58,473 nucleotides of DNA from positions 1 through 58,473 of the forward strand of contig NZ_JAFBEI010000008.1 in the NCBI RefSeq assembly GCF_016908655.1. Reading direction: 5' to 3'. Of this stretch, positions 1-8,819 are shown one piece after another. The position numbers and the translations under genes were made by a program. Below the pieces are notes generated by a model that worked only from the letters and a program-made list of their open reading frames with translations, was not told the DNA's origin and did no database searches. The stretch's first letter is position 1. Each line of letters opens with the position of its first letter. This DNA is from Streptococcus saliviloxodontae. Lineage in GTDB: Bacteria > Bacillota > Bacilli > Lactobacillales > Streptococcaceae.

Positions 1-10
1 AACTATATTA

Positions 11-83
11 GCCGGCTTAGCTCAGTTGGTAGAGCATCTGATTTGTAATCAGAGGGTCGCGTGTTCAAGTCATGTAGCCGGCA
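11..83 (+). tRNA. tRNA-Thr (TGT)
   Basis: A cloverleaf can be read with acceptor stem GCCGGCT/AGCCGGC and discriminator A. The anticodon loop TTTGTAA gives TGT. CCA is not encoded. It is the first complete gene of a closely packed tRNA run that probably continues from an rRNA operon upstream of the window. Confidence 0.95.
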
Positions 84-95
84 TTGAAGTATATT

Positions 96-167
96 GCGAA
101 CGTAGTTCAGTGGTAGAACACCACCTTGCCAAGGTGGGGGTCGCGGGTTCGAATCCCGTCGTTCGCT
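96..167 (+). tRNA. tRNA-Gly (GCC)
   Basis: The acceptor stem GCGAACG pairs with CGTTCGC. The anticodon stem-loop CACCTTGCCAAGGTG gives GCC. The T-loop GGTTCGAATCC is present. This is one of two glycine tRNAs in the run, the other having TCC. Confidence 0.95.
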
Positions 168-175
168 TTGGTGAG

Positions 176-260
176 GCCGGGGTGGCGGAACTGGCAGACG
201 CACAGGACTTAAAATCCTGCGAAGGTTTACTTCGTACCGGTTCGATTCCGGTCCTCGGCA
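176..260 (+). tRNA. tRNA-Leu (TAA)
   Basis: This is a class II tRNA of 85 nt with a long variable arm. The acceptor stem GCCGGGG pairs with CCTCGGC, and the anticodon loop CTTAAAA gives TAA. Confidence 0.95.
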
Positions 261-276
261 TAAAATTTAATAATGA

Positions 277-350
277 GCACCCTTAGCTCAACTGGATAGA
301 GTACCTGACTACGAATCAGGCGGTTAGAGGTTCGACTCCTCTAGGGTGCA
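277..350 (+). tRNA. tRNA-Arg (ACG)
   Basis: The acceptor stem GCACCCT pairs with AGGGTGC. The anticodon is ACG within CTGACTACGAATCAG. The first A is expected to be edited to inosine. Confidence 0.95.
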
Positions 351-356
351 TTATTT

Positions 357-430
357 CGGGAAGTAGCTCAGCTTGGTAGAGTACTTGGTTTGGGACCAAG
401 GGGTCGCAGGTTCGAATCCTGTCTTCCCGA
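357..430 (+). tRNA. tRNA-Pro (TGG)
   Basis: The acceptor stem CGGGAAG pairs with CTTCCCG. The anticodon loop TTTGGGA gives TGG. Confidence 0.95.
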
Positions 431-435
431 TTTAT

Positions 436-509
436 GGCGGTGTAGCTCAGCTGGCTAGAGCGTCCGGTTCATACCCGGGAGGTCGGGGGTTCGATCCCCT
501 TCGCCGCTA
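436..509 (+). tRNA. tRNA-Met (CAT), elongator type
   Basis: The cloverleaf begins GGCGGTGTAGCTCAG and its anticodon loop TTCATAC gives CAT. The acceptor end resembles the Gram-positive elongator methionine tRNA and not the CGCGGG-type initiator at 718. Confidence 0.85.
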
Positions 510-530
510 TTTTAGTATATGGATGACTTT

Positions 531-604
531 GGACCTTTAGCTCAACTGGTTAGAGCACTCGGCTCATAACCGAGCGGTCGTAGGTTCGAGTCCTACAAGG
601 TCCA
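531..604 (+). tRNA. tRNA-Ile2 (CAT, probably lysidine-modified)
   Basis: The acceptor stem GGACCTT pairs with AAGGTCC and the anticodon reads CAT. The body resembles the AUA-reading isoleucine tRNA of Firmicutes. Its position between Met and Ser matches the Met-Ile-Ser-fMet order of Bacillus clusters as I recall it. A methionine identity cannot be fully excluded by eye. Confidence 0.75.
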
Positions 605-618
605 TATATAAGTATTTT

Positions 619-708
619 GGAGGATTACCCAAGTCCGGCTGAAGGGAACGGTCTTGAAAACCGTCAGGCGTGTAAAAGCGTGCGTGGGTTCGAATCCCAC
701 ATCCTCCT
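619..708 (+). tRNA. tRNA-Ser (TGA)
   Basis: This is a class II tRNA of 90 nt. The acceptor stem GGAGGAT pairs with ATCCTCC, the anticodon is TGA, and the variable arm lies around AGGCGTGTAAAAGCGTG. Confidence 0.95.
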
Positions 709-717
709 TATTGTTAA

Positions 718-791
<74 letters not shown>

Positions 792-799
792 TTATAGTT

Positions 800-872
800 G
801 GCTCGGTAGCTCAGTTGGTAGAGCAATGGATTGAAGCTCCATGTGTCGGCGGTTCGATTCCGTCTCGCGCCA
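800..872 (+). tRNA. tRNA-Phe (GAA)
   Basis: The anticodon loop TTGAAGC gives GAA. The 5' acceptor strand GGCTCGG faces TCGCGCC, which leaves one T-C mismatch at the fourth pair. The rest of the cloverleaf is intact. Confidence 0.93.
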
Positions 873-877
873 TTTTA

Positions 878-948
878 GCGGGTGTAGTTTAGTGGTAAAA
901 CTACAGCCTTCCAAGCTGTTGTCGCGAGTTCGATTCTCGTCACCCGCT
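878..948 (+). tRNA. tRNA-Gly (TCC)
   Basis: The acceptor stem GCGGGTG pairs with CACCCGC. The anticodon loop CTTCCAA gives TCC. It is a second glycine acceptor. Confidence 0.95.
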
Positions 949-982
949 TCATATTTTAAATATGATACCAAGCATTAAGCTT

Positions 983-1056
<74 letters not shown>

Positions 1057-1065
1057 TCATAGGTT

Positions 1066-1153
1066 GGAGAATTACTCAAGAGGCTGAAGAGGACGGTTTG
1101 CTAAATCGTTAGGTCGGGTAACTGGCGCAAGGGTTCGAATCCCTTATTCTCCG
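1066..1153 (+). tRNA. tRNA-Ser (GCT)
   Basis: This is a class II tRNA. The acceptor stem GGAGAAT pairs with ATTCTCC, and the anticodon GCT lies in GGTTTGCTAAATC. It is the last tRNA before the terminator. Confidence 0.95.
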
Positions 1154-1162
1154 TCGTTTTAA

Positions 1163-1199
1163 GCGAGATTATCTTTGATATCTCGCCTTTTATTTTATA
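1163..1199 (+). terminator. Terminator of the tRNA transcript
   Basis: A 7-bp stem GCGAGAT/ATCTCGC (1163-1169 with 1180-1186) is followed by a T-rich run. It sits just after the last tRNA and before mreC. Confidence 0.8.
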
Positions 1200-1215
1200 G
1201 TGAGGATTATTTCTA

Positions 1216-2046
1216 ATGCGGAGAAATTTATTTTCTAGAGCAATTGTTCTCTTTATGTCAGCAGTAGCTGTTTTTTTATTAGTCTTTATTATTTTGGTGA
1301 ACAGTAGCGGTGTTTTTACCAAACTATCTTCGCCAGTTGTCAGTGTGTTTAGTCGAGTTGATTCGGCAGTCTCACAGCCTTTTTCTTTTTTATTGAATTT
1401 GAATGAAAATATTTCCTCTTTATTTTCGACCTATGCAGAAAATAAAGAATTGAAAAAAGAAAATACAGATTTAAAATCTACTTCTATTGAGTCTTCTGAT
1501 CTTGAAAAACGAGTTCAGGAATTGGAAGGAATTTTGAATTTATCTTCATCACTCTCTATGAAGAATAATATTACCGCTAATGTTGTTTCTCGTTCTCCGG
1601 TTTCTTGGATGGATAAAGTATTGCTTGATAAAGGAAGTAAAGATTCAATTAAAACTGGGATGCTTGTTTTAAATTCTAGTGGATTGATTGGTTATATTGA
1701 TAAGGTGTCAGAGAAGTCTAGCTCAGTAGCTCTTTTAACAAATTCTTCTAAAGAGGCTAATATTTCAATGAAGATTTCTTCTACATCTGGTGAGATTTAT
1801 GGTATTTTAGAAGGGTTTGATATGGAGACTCATACTTTTATCATTAGTCAATTGAACAGTGCCAATCCCATTAATGTTGGGGATAATGTTGTGACGAGTG
1901 GGTTGGATGGATCTACAGTATCTGGTATCTCTTTGGGTTCTGTATCTAAGGTAGTTTCTTCATCAGATCATTTAAAATCAAAAGTTTATGTATCAAGTGA
2001 AGTTAATTTTGATAATTTTTCGTATGTAACTATAGTTGGTGATTAG
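1216..2046 (+). CDS. mreC: Rod shape-determining protein MreC
   Basis: MreC is a bitopic membrane protein of the elongation (peripheral peptidoglycan) machinery. The 276-residue product has a short basic N-terminus and a hydrophobic segment at about residues 8-30. A coiled coil follows at about 60-110, rich in Lys/Glu heptads. The extracellular beta-domain carries the family pattern 'VVSRSPVSWMDKVLLDKGS'. The start ATG follows GAGGATTATTTCTA. mreD begins one base after its stop codon, so the pair is translationally linked. Ovoid streptococci keep mreCD without mreB, which agrees with the absence of mreB here. Confidence 0.93.
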   Translation: MRRNLFSRAIVLFMSAVAVFLLVFIILVNSSGVFTKLSSPVVSVFSRVDSAVSQPFSFLLNLNENISSLFSTYAENKELKKENTDLKSTSIESSDLEKRVQELEGILNLSSSLSMKNNITANVVSRSPVSWMDKVLLDKGSKDSIKTGMLVLNSSGLIGYIDKVSEKSSSVALLTNSSKEANISMKISSTSGEIYGILEGFDMETHTFIISQLNSANPINVGDNVVTSGLDGSTVSGISLGSVSKVVSSSDHLKSKVYVSSEVNFDNFSYVTIVGD

Positions 2047-2047
2047 A

Positions 2048-2551
2048 GTGAAGTATATCAAAGAATATTCAATAGTACTGCTTTGTAGTATTTTTTTACT
2101 ATTTTTAGACGCTCAATTTGGACAATTTCTATCAAATCTTTTTAATCGTGATTTCATTTTTATAAGTCATTTTCTTCTTTACTACCTTTTGATTTTATTC
2201 CGTAAAGATAATAAATTAACCATTGATATTAGCGTCTTTATTGTTGTTTATTGCATTGCAGATCTTTATTATTTCAACTTTATTGGTATTTATCTTTTAT
2301 CACTGTTATCTTTATTAACCTTTTTACATTTAATAAAAAAAGTGTTATTACAGAATTTTTATTATTTTGGATTGACTTTCTTTCTAGGTTGCTTCTTCTT
2401 CGATTTTATTGGATATTTGCTAGCTAGCGTGTTTGGTTTATCTAATTTGTCGTTATTTACTTTTGTAACCTATAGTTTGGCACCTTCTCTACTTTTGAAT
2501 GCTATACTTCTTTTATGCTTACATGTGCTACCAAAATCCTTTAAAAAGTAG
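2048..2551 (+). CDS. mreD: Rod shape-determining protein MreD
   Basis: This is a small polytopic membrane protein of 167 residues, almost entirely hydrophobic, with about five membrane spans. It acts with MreC in cell-wall elongation. The frame is open from a TTG at 2036, inside mreC. I prefer the GTG at 2048, directly after the mreC stop, because it gives the basic start MKYIKEY before the first span. It was recognised by position after mreC, size and hydropathy more than by motifs. Confidence 0.88.
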   Translation: MKYIKEYSIVLLCSIFLLFLDAQFGQFLSNLFNRDFIFISHFLLYYLLILFRKDNKLTIDISVFIVVYCIADLYYFNFIGIYLLSLLSLLTFLHLIKKVLLQNFYYFGLTFFLGCFFFDFIGYLLASVFGLSNLSLFTFVTYSLAPSLLLNAILLLCLHVLPKSFKK

Positions 2552-2570
2552 ACATTTTATAAAATATAAA

Positions 2571-2614
2571 TGTAATATTCGCGTAACATTAGTTGCGTGT
2601 TTTTTTGGTAAAAT
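2571..2614 (+). promoter_or_regulatory. WalR (VicR)-type box and -10 element of pcsB
   Basis: TGTAAT-N5-CGTAAC (2571-2587) matches the WalR direct-repeat consensus TGTWAH-N5-TGTWAH with one mismatch. A -10-like TAAAAT lies at 2609-2614, about 37 bases before the start codon. Control of pcsB by the WalRK system is established in other streptococci. Confidence 0.7.
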
Positions 2615-2651
2615 ATTAGGTGTCTTATCGAAAAAGGAGTAGATAATTATA

Positions 2652-4082
2652 ATGAAAAAAAGAATTTTATCAGCAGTTCTTGTTAGTGGGGTAACACTTG
2701 GGGCTGCTGCCACAACAGTAAATGCAGATGACTATGATAGTCAGATTGCAGCAACTGATAGCGTTATTTCAAATATTAACAACCAACAAGCTACTACACA
2801 AGAGCAAGTAACATCAATTCAATCACAAGTTAACTCTCTTCAATCTGAACAAGATAAACTTGAAGCTCAGAACGCAGAACTTGAGGCTGAATCAGCAGCC
2901 TTGTCAGCAGAGATTCAAGCTCTTTCAGAAAAGATTGTTGCTCGTAATGAATCTTTGAAAAAGCAAGCTCGTAGTGCTCAGAAATCACATTCAGCAACAA
3001 GTTATATCACTACTATTATTAACTCTAAGTCTGTTTCAGAGGCTATTAGTCGTATTGTAGCGATTCGTGAAGTTGTTTCTGCAAGTAGCAATATGTTAGC
3101 TGAGCAAGAAGCAGATAAAAATACATTAGCTGAAAAACAATCAGCAAACCAAGAAGCAATTAATACAATTGCAGCAAACCAAGAAGCAATTGCGGCAAAT
3201 CAAGCTTCGCTTGCAACTCAAAAAGCAGAGCTTGAAGCAACTCAATTGAGCCTACAAGCAGAACTTGCAACAGCACAAGATGAGAAGGCTTCGTTGGTTT
3301 CTGCTAAATCAACTGCAGAGTCAGTTGCGGCAAGCGTAGCAGCTTCAGAATCAGTTGCGGCAAGTGTAGCAGCATCTGAGTCTCAAGCACAATCAGAAGC
3401 GGCAGCTTCTGCCGCAGCAGTAGCTTCTCAATTGGCTTCAGAGGCAGCGGTAGCTAGCCAAGCTGCAGCAACATCAGAAGCGGCAACAGTAGCAGTAGCG
3501 ACGTCAGAGGTAGCGGTAGCTAGTCAAACTTCAGTAGCGACTACATCAGAAGCTTCTGAAGCTCCAACAGTAGCACAAGAAGCTACTTCAACAGCATCTG
3601 TTGTTGAGGAGACAGTAGCTGAGGCACCTGTATCTACTTCGACTGCTACGTCAACTGCAGCTTCAACAGCAACTGTAGAAACAACAGCTACAACAACTGC
3701 AGCAACTACATCTACATCTGCTGTTAAGTCAGTTTCGAATTCTGCTAACACTTATCCTGTTGGTGAATGTACTTGGGGTGCTAAGTCATTAGCTCCTTGG
3801 GTAGGTAATAACTGGGGTAATGCGAAGGATTGGATCGCTAGTGCACAAGCAGCAGGTTATTCAGTTGGTTCAACACCAGTAGTTGGTGCAGTAGCTGTAT
3901 GGCCTGGTGACGGTGGTGGCTATGGTCACGTTGCTGTGGTAACTTCTGTAACTAGCTCAACTGCAATCCAGGTAATGGAATCTAACTACGCAGGAAACCG
4001 TTCAATCGGTAACTATCGTGGTACATTTAACCCTACTGATGCAACTTGGGGTGGCGGTACTGTTTACTATATTTATCCATAA
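2652..4082 (+). CDS. pcsB: Secreted CHAP-domain cell-separation protein PcsB
   Basis: PcsB is the essential septal peptidoglycan hydrolase of streptococci, recruited by FtsEX. The 476-residue product has a signal peptide (cleavage near residue 25, after NADD-preceding Ala residues). A long Gln/Glu/Ala-rich coiled coil covers about residues 28-215. A low-complexity Ala/Ser/Thr/Val linker (about 220-360) contains SVAASVAASE repeats. A C-terminal CHAP domain follows, with catalytic Cys373 in GECTWGA and His426 in YGHVAVV. An AAAAAGGAG ribosome site precedes the ATG. The linker is the region most likely to vary between strains. Confidence 0.95.
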   Translation: MKKRILSAVLVSGVTLGAAATTVNADDYDSQIAATDSVISNINNQQATTQEQVTSIQSQVNSLQSEQDKLEAQNAELEAESAALSAEIQALSEKIVARNESLKKQARSAQKSHSATSYITTIINSKSVSEAISRIVAIREVVSASSNMLAEQEADKNTLAEKQSANQEAINTIAANQEAIAANQASLATQKAELEATQLSLQAELATAQDEKASLVSAKSTAESVAASVAASESVAASVAASESQAQSEAAASAAAVASQLASEAAVASQAAATSEAATVAVATSEVAVASQTSVATTSEASEAPTVAQEATSTASVVEETVAEAPVSTSTATSTAASTATVETTATTTAATTSTSAVKSVSNSANTYPVGECTWGAKSLAPWVGNNWGNAKDWIASAQAAGYSVGSTPVVGAVAVWPGDGGGYGHVAVVTSVTSSTAIQVMESNYAGNRSIGNYRGTFNPTDATWGGGTVYYIYP

Positions 4083-4088
4083 AAAGAG

Positions 4089-4114
4089 AGAGACAAGGGA
4101 ACTTGTCTCTTTTT
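4089..4114 (+). terminator. Terminator after pcsB
   Basis: A perfect 9-bp stem AGAGACAAG/CTTGTCTCT (4089-4097 with 4102-4110) is followed by TTTT, eight bases after the pcsB stop codon. Confidence 0.9.
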
Positions 4115-4133
4115 AAATGTTATCTAATTTTAA

Positions 4134-4162
4134 TTGAAATATTGACTTAAAAGGGTTAAAAT
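4134..4162 (+). promoter_or_regulatory. prs promoter
   Basis: TTGAAA (4134-4139), a 17-base spacer and TAAAAT (4157-4162) lie 29 bases before the prs start codon. Confidence 0.6.
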
Positions 4163-4191
4163 AGTAGAGGATTAAAACTTTGGAGGAAATC

Positions 4192-5160
4192 ATGTCTTAT
4201 TCTGATTTAAAATTGTTTGCATTATCTTCAAACAAGGAATTGGCAGAAAAAGTAGCTTCTACTATGGGGCTAGCACTTGGAAAATCAACAGTTCGTCAAT
4301 TTTCAGATGGTGAGATTCAGGTTAATATTGAGGAGTCTATTCGTGGTCAGCACGTTTTCATCCTACAATCAACAAGTTCACCTGTTAATGATAATTTGAT
4401 GGAAATATTGATCATGGTTGATGCACTCAAGCGTGCGAGTGCAGAATCAATTAGTGTTGTGATGCCATACTACGGTTATGCACGTCAGGATCGTAAGGCA
4501 CGATCTCGTGAACCAATTACATCAAAATTGGTTGCTAATATGTTAGAGGTGGCTGGGGTTAATCGATTATTGACAGTTGATCTTCATGCCTCACAAATTC
4601 AAGGCTTCTTTGATATTCCAGTTGATCACTTAATGGGTGCTCCACTGATTGCTGATTATTTTGATCGTGCTGGCTTGACTGGAGACGATGTTGTTGTTGT
4701 CAGTCCAGACCACGGAGGTGTGACACGAGCTCGTAAATTGGCAGAATTTTTGAAAACACCGATTGCTATCATTGATAAGCGTCGTAGTGTTGATAAGATG
4801 AATACCAGTGAAGTAATGAATATTATTGGTGATGTTGCTGGTAAGACATGTATTTTGATTGATGATATGATTGATACAGCTGGGACAATCTGTCATGCGG
4901 CAGATGCTCTTGCAGAGGCAGGTGCAACGTCTGTTTATGCATCATGTACTCACCCTGTGTTATCTGGTCCTGCACTAGATAATATTGAAAAATCAGCGAT
5001 TAAAAAATTGGTAGTTTTAGATACTATTTATCTACCAGAAGAGCGTTTGATTGATAAGATTGAACAGATTTCAATTGCTGAATTGATTGCGGAAGCTATT
5101 ATCCGTATCCATGAAAAACGTCCACTTTCTCCATTGTTTGAACTTGGAAAATCTAAATAA
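4192..5160 (+). CDS. prs: Ribose-phosphate pyrophosphokinase
   Basis: This enzyme makes PRPP from ribose 5-phosphate and ATP, the entry substrate of the purine genes encoded further along. The 322-residue product has the ATP loop region [10 protein letters not shown], the metal-binding [12 protein letters not shown] and the PRPP-binding [12 protein letters not shown]. The frame extends 12 bases further upstream, but TTGGAGGAAATC is clearly the ribosome-binding site of the ATG at 4192. It is monocistronic, with its own promoter and terminator. Confidence 0.97.
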   Translation: MSYSDLKLFALSSNKELAEKVASTMGLALGKSTVRQFSDGEIQVNIEESIRGQHVFILQSTSSPVNDNLMEILIMVDALKRASAESISVVMPYYGYARQDRKARSREPITSKLVANMLEVAGVNRLLTVDLHASQIQGFFDIPVDHLMGAPLIADYFDRAGLTGDDVVVVSPDHGGVTRARKLAEFLKTPIAIIDKRRSVDKMNTSEVMNIIGDVAGKTCILIDDMIDTAGTICHAADALAEAGATSVYASCTHPVLSGPALDNIEKSAIKKLVVLDTIYLPEERLIDKIEQISIAELIAEAIIRIHEKRPLSPLFELGKSK

Positions 5161-5169
5161 GTAAACCTA

Positions 5170-5199
5170 AAGTTGGGGTCTTTGACCTCAACTTTTTTT
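5170..5199 (+). terminator. Terminator after prs
   Basis: An 11-bp stem AAGTTGGGGTC/GACCTCAACTT with loop TTT and one G-T pair ends in TTTTTTT. Confidence 0.93.
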
Positions 5200-5236
5200 A
5201 TAGGTAAAGTATCAAATGAGATGTGATAATTCCGAC

Positions 5237-5254
5237 TTATCCACTTGTGGATAA
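5237..5254. promoter_or_regulatory. Back-to-back DnaA-box pair
   Basis: TTATCCACT (5237-5245) abuts TGTGGATAA (5246-5254), whose complement is the perfect DnaA box TTATCCACA. The two form an inverted repeat in the otherwise empty prs-araT spacer, about 110 bases before the araT start. A weaker TAGTCCACA follows at about 5271. The match to the DnaA consensus is seen directly, but function is inferred. Confidence 0.5.
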
Positions 5255-5366
5255 GTTGGGATTTCAAGATTAGTCCACAACTGTTACAGTACAGATTGAG
5301 GGTTTTAGGGAGATTATTGTCAGAATTTTTTGTATAATGGTAGTAACTATATTTTTGAGGTGACTT

Positions 5367-6542
5367 ATGGATTTAACAAAACGTTTTAATAAAAATTTAG
5401 ATCGCATTGAGGTTTCTTTAATTCGTCAATTTGATCAATCAATTTCATCAATTCCAGGTATCTTGCGTTTGACTTTAGGTGAGCCAGATTTTACAACACC
5501 TGGTCATGTCAAAGAAGCTGCTAAGGCTGCTATTGATGCTAATCAAAGTTACTATACAGGGATGGCTGGTTTACCTGCTCTTCGAGAAGCGGCGTCAGCT
5601 TTTGTCAAGGAAAAATATAACTTAAACTATAATCCAGAAAATGAAGTTTTGGTGACTATTGGGGCGACGGAGGCTCTTTCAGCAACACTGACAGCTATTT
5701 TAGAGCCGGGTGATACGGTGCTTTTGCCTGCACCTGCTTACCCTGGCTATGAGCCAATTGTTAACTTGGTCGGTGCTGATATCGTCGAGATTGATACGAC
5801 AGACAATGACTTTATTTTGACACCTGAAATGCTAGAAAAAGCGATTATTGAACAAGGTGATAAGTTGAAAGCTGTTCTTCTCAACTATCCGACTAACCCA
5901 ACTGGTGTGACTTACTCTCGTGAGCAAATCAAAGCTTTTGCGGCTGTTCTTCGAAAATATGATGTTTTTGTAGTATCTGATGAAGTTTACTCAGAGTTGA
6001 CTTATACAGAAGAGTCACATGTCTCTATTGGGGAGTACTTGCCAGAACAGGCTATTGTTATCAATGGACTTTCTAAATCTCATGCCATGACGGGCTGGCG
6101 TATTGGGCTTATTTTTGCTCCAGCCGTTTTAACGGCTCAATTGATTAAGAGTCACCAGTATCTTGTGACAGCAGCGACAACTAATGCTCAGCATGCTGCT
6201 ATTGAGGCTTTGACCGTTGGTAAGGATGACGCTCTTCCGATGAAAGAAGAATATATCAAACGTCGTGACTATATTATCGAGAAGATGGAAGCGATGAACT
6301 TCAAGATTATCAAGCCAAGTGGAGCTTTTTACATTTTTGCGAAAATTCCAGTAGCTGAGGGGCAAGATTCATTCAAGTTCTTGCAGGATTTTGCACATGA
6401 AAAAGCTGTCGCTTTGATTCCAGGGGTTGCCTTTGGTCAGTATGGAGAAGGTTACTTGCGTATTTCATATGCAGCGAGCATGGAAGTGATTAAAGAGGCG
6501 ATGAAACGTTTGGAAGAATTCATGAGCCAATATGCAAACTAA
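5367..6542 (+). CDS. araT: Class I/II aromatic aminotransferase
   Basis: This is a PLP-dependent fold-type I aminotransferase of 391 residues. It has the substrate/cofactor motifs NYPTNPTGV and SDEVYSE, and the PLP lysine Lys237 in [10 protein letters not shown]. Length and sequence resemble the lactococcal aromatic aminotransferase AraT, which transaminates Phe, Tyr and Trp. The exact substrate range cannot be read from sequence. The start ATG follows TTTTGAGGTGACTT. Its last 11 bases overlap recO, a pairing found in other streptococci. A TATAAT lies at 5333-5338, but no good -35 was found. Confidence 0.85.
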   Translation: MDLTKRFNKNLDRIEVSLIRQFDQSISSIPGILRLTLGEPDFTTPGHVKEAAKAAIDANQSYYTGMAGLPALREAASAFVKEKYNLNYNPENEVLVTIGATEALSATLTAILEPGDTVLLPAPAYPGYEPIVNLVGADIVEIDTTDNDFILTPEMLEKAIIEQGDKLKAVLLNYPTNPTGVTYSREQIKAFAAVLRKYDVFVVSDEVYSELTYTEESHVSIGEYLPEQAIVINGLSKSHAMTGWRIGLIFAPAVLTAQLIKSHQYLVTAATTNAQHAAIEALTVGKDDALPMKEEYIKRRDYIIEKMEAMNFKIIKPSGAFYIFAKIPVAEGQDSFKFLQDFAHEKAVALIPGVAFGQYGEGYLRISYAASMEVIKEAMKRLEEFMSQYAN

Positions 6543-7290
6543 GATTTCTAAAGGTTTAGTTCTTTATAATCGTAATTTTCGTGAGAATGATAAGTTGGTC
6601 AAGTTATTCACAGAGACGTCTGGTAAGCGAATGTTTTTCGTGAAACATGCTAGTCAGTCTAAGCTTGCTTCTGTGATTCAACCTTTAACTGTAGCAGAGT
6701 TTATTCTGAAATTAAATGATTCGGGTCTATCTTATATTGATGATTATCGAGATGTAGCTGTTTTTAAGCAAATCAATGATGATATTTTTACGTTATCGTA
6801 TGCAACTTACGTGGTATCTTTAGCGGATGCTGCTATTGATGACAATCAATACGATCCCCACTTGTTTGCTTTTTTGATCAAGACTCTAGAGTTAATGGAT
6901 CAAGGGCTTGATTATGCCATACTGACTAACATTTTTGAAATACAGATATTGGAGCGCTTTGGAGTACAACTCAATTTTCATGAATGTGTGTTTTGCCATA
7001 GGACGGGATTACCTTTTGATTTTTCGTTTAAATACTCGGGTTTACTATGTCCAGAACACTACCATCAAGATGAAAAGCGCAGCTTTTTAAATCCTAATAT
7101 TCCCTACCTCTTAGATCGTTTTCAGTCTCTTAACTTTGATGAGCTTCAATCTATCTCTGTCAATGATAATTTGAAGAAAGACTTGAGGCAGTTTTTAGAT
7201 GCTCTCTATGATGATTATGTCGGTATCAATCTCAAGAGTAAGAAGTTTATTGATGACTTGGGAAAATGGGGCGATATTATGAAATCGTAA
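6532..7290 (+). CDS. recO: DNA repair protein RecO
   Basis: RecO is a 252-residue recombination mediator that loads RecA onto SSB-coated DNA with RecR. The N-terminal OB-fold has the typical opening [21 protein letters not shown]. The C-terminal zinc region has CVFCHRTG and LLCPEHYH. The gene begins inside the 3' end of araT (11-base overlap), so translation is probably coupled. Confidence 0.95.
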   Translation: MQTKISKGLVLYNRNFRENDKLVKLFTETSGKRMFFVKHASQSKLASVIQPLTVAEFILKLNDSGLSYIDDYRDVAVFKQINDDIFTLSYATYVVSLADAAIDDNQYDPHLFAFLIKTLELMDQGLDYAILTNIFEIQILERFGVQLNFHECVFCHRTGLPFDFSFKYSGLLCPEHYHQDEKRSFLNPNIPYLLDRFQSLNFDELQSISVNDNLKKDLRQFLDALYDDYVGINLKSKKFIDDLGKWGDIMKS

Positions 7291-7398
7291 GTAGTCTTGT
7301 CCCATGATTTGCTTATGAAAAGTCATTAAAAATATGTTATAATAGTAATAATTATCTAAAAGAGATAGCTTTGCTATTTCAAAAGGAGACAGTAATAA

Positions 7399-8403
7399 AT
7401 GAAAAAAATTGCAGTAGATGCTATGGGTGGAGATAATGCTCCTCAGGCTATTGTAGAAGGGGTTAATCGTGCTCTCGAAGAGTTTTCAGATATTGAGATT
7501 CAGCTTTACGGTGATGAAACAAAGATCCGTCAGTATCTGACAGCTACTGAGCGTGTATCGATTATTCACACTGATGAGAAGATTGATTCTGATGATGAAC
7601 CGGCGAAAGCTATTCGTCGCAAGAAAAAAGCGTCAATGGTTTTAGGGGCACAAGCAGTCAAGGCTGGTGAAGCGGATGCTGTTATCTCAGCAGGGAACAC
7701 AGGAGCTCTTTTGGCAGCAGGGTTATTCGTTGTTGGCCGTATCAAAGGAGTGGATCGTCCTGGTCTGATGTCTACTCTACCTACTGCAGATGGTCAAGGT
7801 TTTGATATGATGGACTTGGGAGCTAATGCTGAAAATACTCCTGCACATTTGCATCAATATGCTATTTTAGGTTCTTTTTACGCTAAAAATGTTCGTGGCA
7901 TTGATAAACCTCGTGTAGGCTTGCTTAATAATGGCACAGAGTCTACCAAAGGGGATCCTTTGCGTAAGGAAACTTTTGAATTGCTATCTCAAGAAAAAGC
8001 TATCAACTTTATTGGAAATGTCGAAGCGCGTGAATTGATGAATAAGGTTGCGGATGTTGTTGTCGCGGATGGTTTTACTGGTAATGCTGTCCTTAAGACT
8101 ATTGAGGGTACAGCGCTAGGTATTATGGGACAACTGAAATCAGCTATTGAAAATGGTGGATTAAAATCAAAACTTGGTTATCTCTTCATGAAGGATAGCT
8201 TGCGTAGTTTACGTGATTCGCTGGATTATTCGTCAGCTGGTGGTGCAGTCTTGTTTGGATTGAAGGCACCTGTTGTCAAATCACATGGTTCAAGTGATGC
8301 TAGAGCAATTTTTTATACTATTAAGCAAGTACGTACCATGCTAGAGACTGATGTTGTTAATCAGTTGGTTGGGGAGTTTTCAAAGGAGGAGACGAATGAC
8401 TAG
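7399..8403 (+). CDS. plsX: Phosphate acyltransferase PlsX
   Basis: PlsX converts acyl-ACP to acyl-phosphate for the PlsY route of phospholipid synthesis. The 334-residue product opens with [12 protein letters not shown] and has the Gly-rich [14 protein letters not shown], both typical of the family. The start is preceded by AAAAGGAGACAGTAAT. A TATAAT lies upstream at about 7338. acpP overlaps its last eight bases, so the two are probably co-translated. Confidence 0.96.
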   Translation: MKKIAVDAMGGDNAPQAIVEGVNRALEEFSDIEIQLYGDETKIRQYLTATERVSIIHTDEKIDSDDEPAKAIRRKKKASMVLGAQAVKAGEADAVISAGNTGALLAAGLFVVGRIKGVDRPGLMSTLPTADGQGFDMMDLGANAENTPAHLHQYAILGSFYAKNVRGIDKPRVGLLNNGTESTKGDPLRKETFELLSQEKAINFIGNVEARELMNKVADVVVADGFTGNAVLKTIEGTALGIMGQLKSAIENGGLKSKLGYLFMKDSLRSLRDSLDYSSAGGAVLFGLKAPVVKSHGSSDARAIFYTIKQVRTMLETDVVNQLVGEFSKEETND

Positions 8404-8638
8404 AGAGGCCATTTTTGAGAGAATTTCAGAACTCATCAAGGTCCAGATGCACCGTGAGGATTTGGAAATCACACCAGAAACAAGCCTTCAAGATGATTTG
8501 GGAGCAGATTCTATCGAATTGATGGAGTTTGTTATCAGTGTTGAGGATGAATTTGGTATTGAGATTACGGATCAAGCTATTGATCATATGAAAAATATGG
8601 GAGATATGCTGGATTATGTTGTTCAGCGTGTCAACTAA
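8396..8638 (+). CDS. acpP: Acyl carrier protein (plsX-linked)
   Basis: This 80-residue acidic acyl carrier protein has the phosphopantetheine site DLGADSIEL with Ser39. The frame is open further upstream, but AAGGAGG ending seven bases before ATG 8396 fixes this start. Streptococci usually have a second ACP in the fab cluster. The plsX-linked copy is thought to serve phospholipid or lipid-modification chemistry. Confidence 0.93.
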   Translation: MTREAIFERISELIKVQMHREDLEITPETSLQDDLGADSIELMEFVISVEDEFGIEITDQAIDHMKNMGDMLDYVVQRVN

Positions 8639-8646
8639 GAAAATAG

Positions 8647-8682
8647 AAGCTGATTTGGAGATAGATCCAGATCGGCTTTTTT
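8647..8682 (+). terminator. Terminator after acpP
   Basis: AAGCTGAT pairs with ATCGGCTT (8647-8654 with 8671-8678, one G-T pair). An inner TGGA/TCCA stem is present and TTTTTT follows. Confidence 0.85.
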
Positions 8683-8710
8683 GTTTGAATTATCAATCTA
8701 GTTTTGAGTA

Positions 8711-8723
8711 AATTCCGAATGAT
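8711..8723 (+). promoter_or_regulatory. PurBox upstream of purC
   Basis: AATTCCGAATGAT agrees with the lactococcal/streptococcal PurBox AWWWCCGAACWWT at 11 of 13 positions. It lies about 76 bases before the transcription start predicted from TATAAT at 8781-8786. That is the position known for PurR activation in Lactococcus, so PurR-dependent activation of the purC transcript is likely. Confidence 0.6.
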
Positions 8724-8780
8724 TTTATTTTTATTTAATTTAAAAGTCTGTTTATTGTTTATTTTGAAGCTTTGCTATGT

Positions 8781-8786
8781 TATAAT
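8781..8786 (+). promoter_or_regulatory. -10 element of the purC transcript
   Basis: A perfect TATAAT lies 34 bases before the purC start. The -35 region is weak (TTTATT at 8758, 17-base spacing), as expected for an activator-dependent promoter. Confidence 0.65.
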
Positions 8787-8819
8787 GAAAAAGAACAAAG
8801 ACGAAAGGCGAACAATACG

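Noticed and set aside
26..286. Protein frames across the tRNA cluster
   Set aside because: They run through complete cloverleaf tRNA genes and are by-products of tRNA sequence.
3524..3751. Antisense Val/Ala-rich frame inside pcsB
   Set aside because: It is the complement of the Ala/Ser/Thr low-complexity linker; no start signal.
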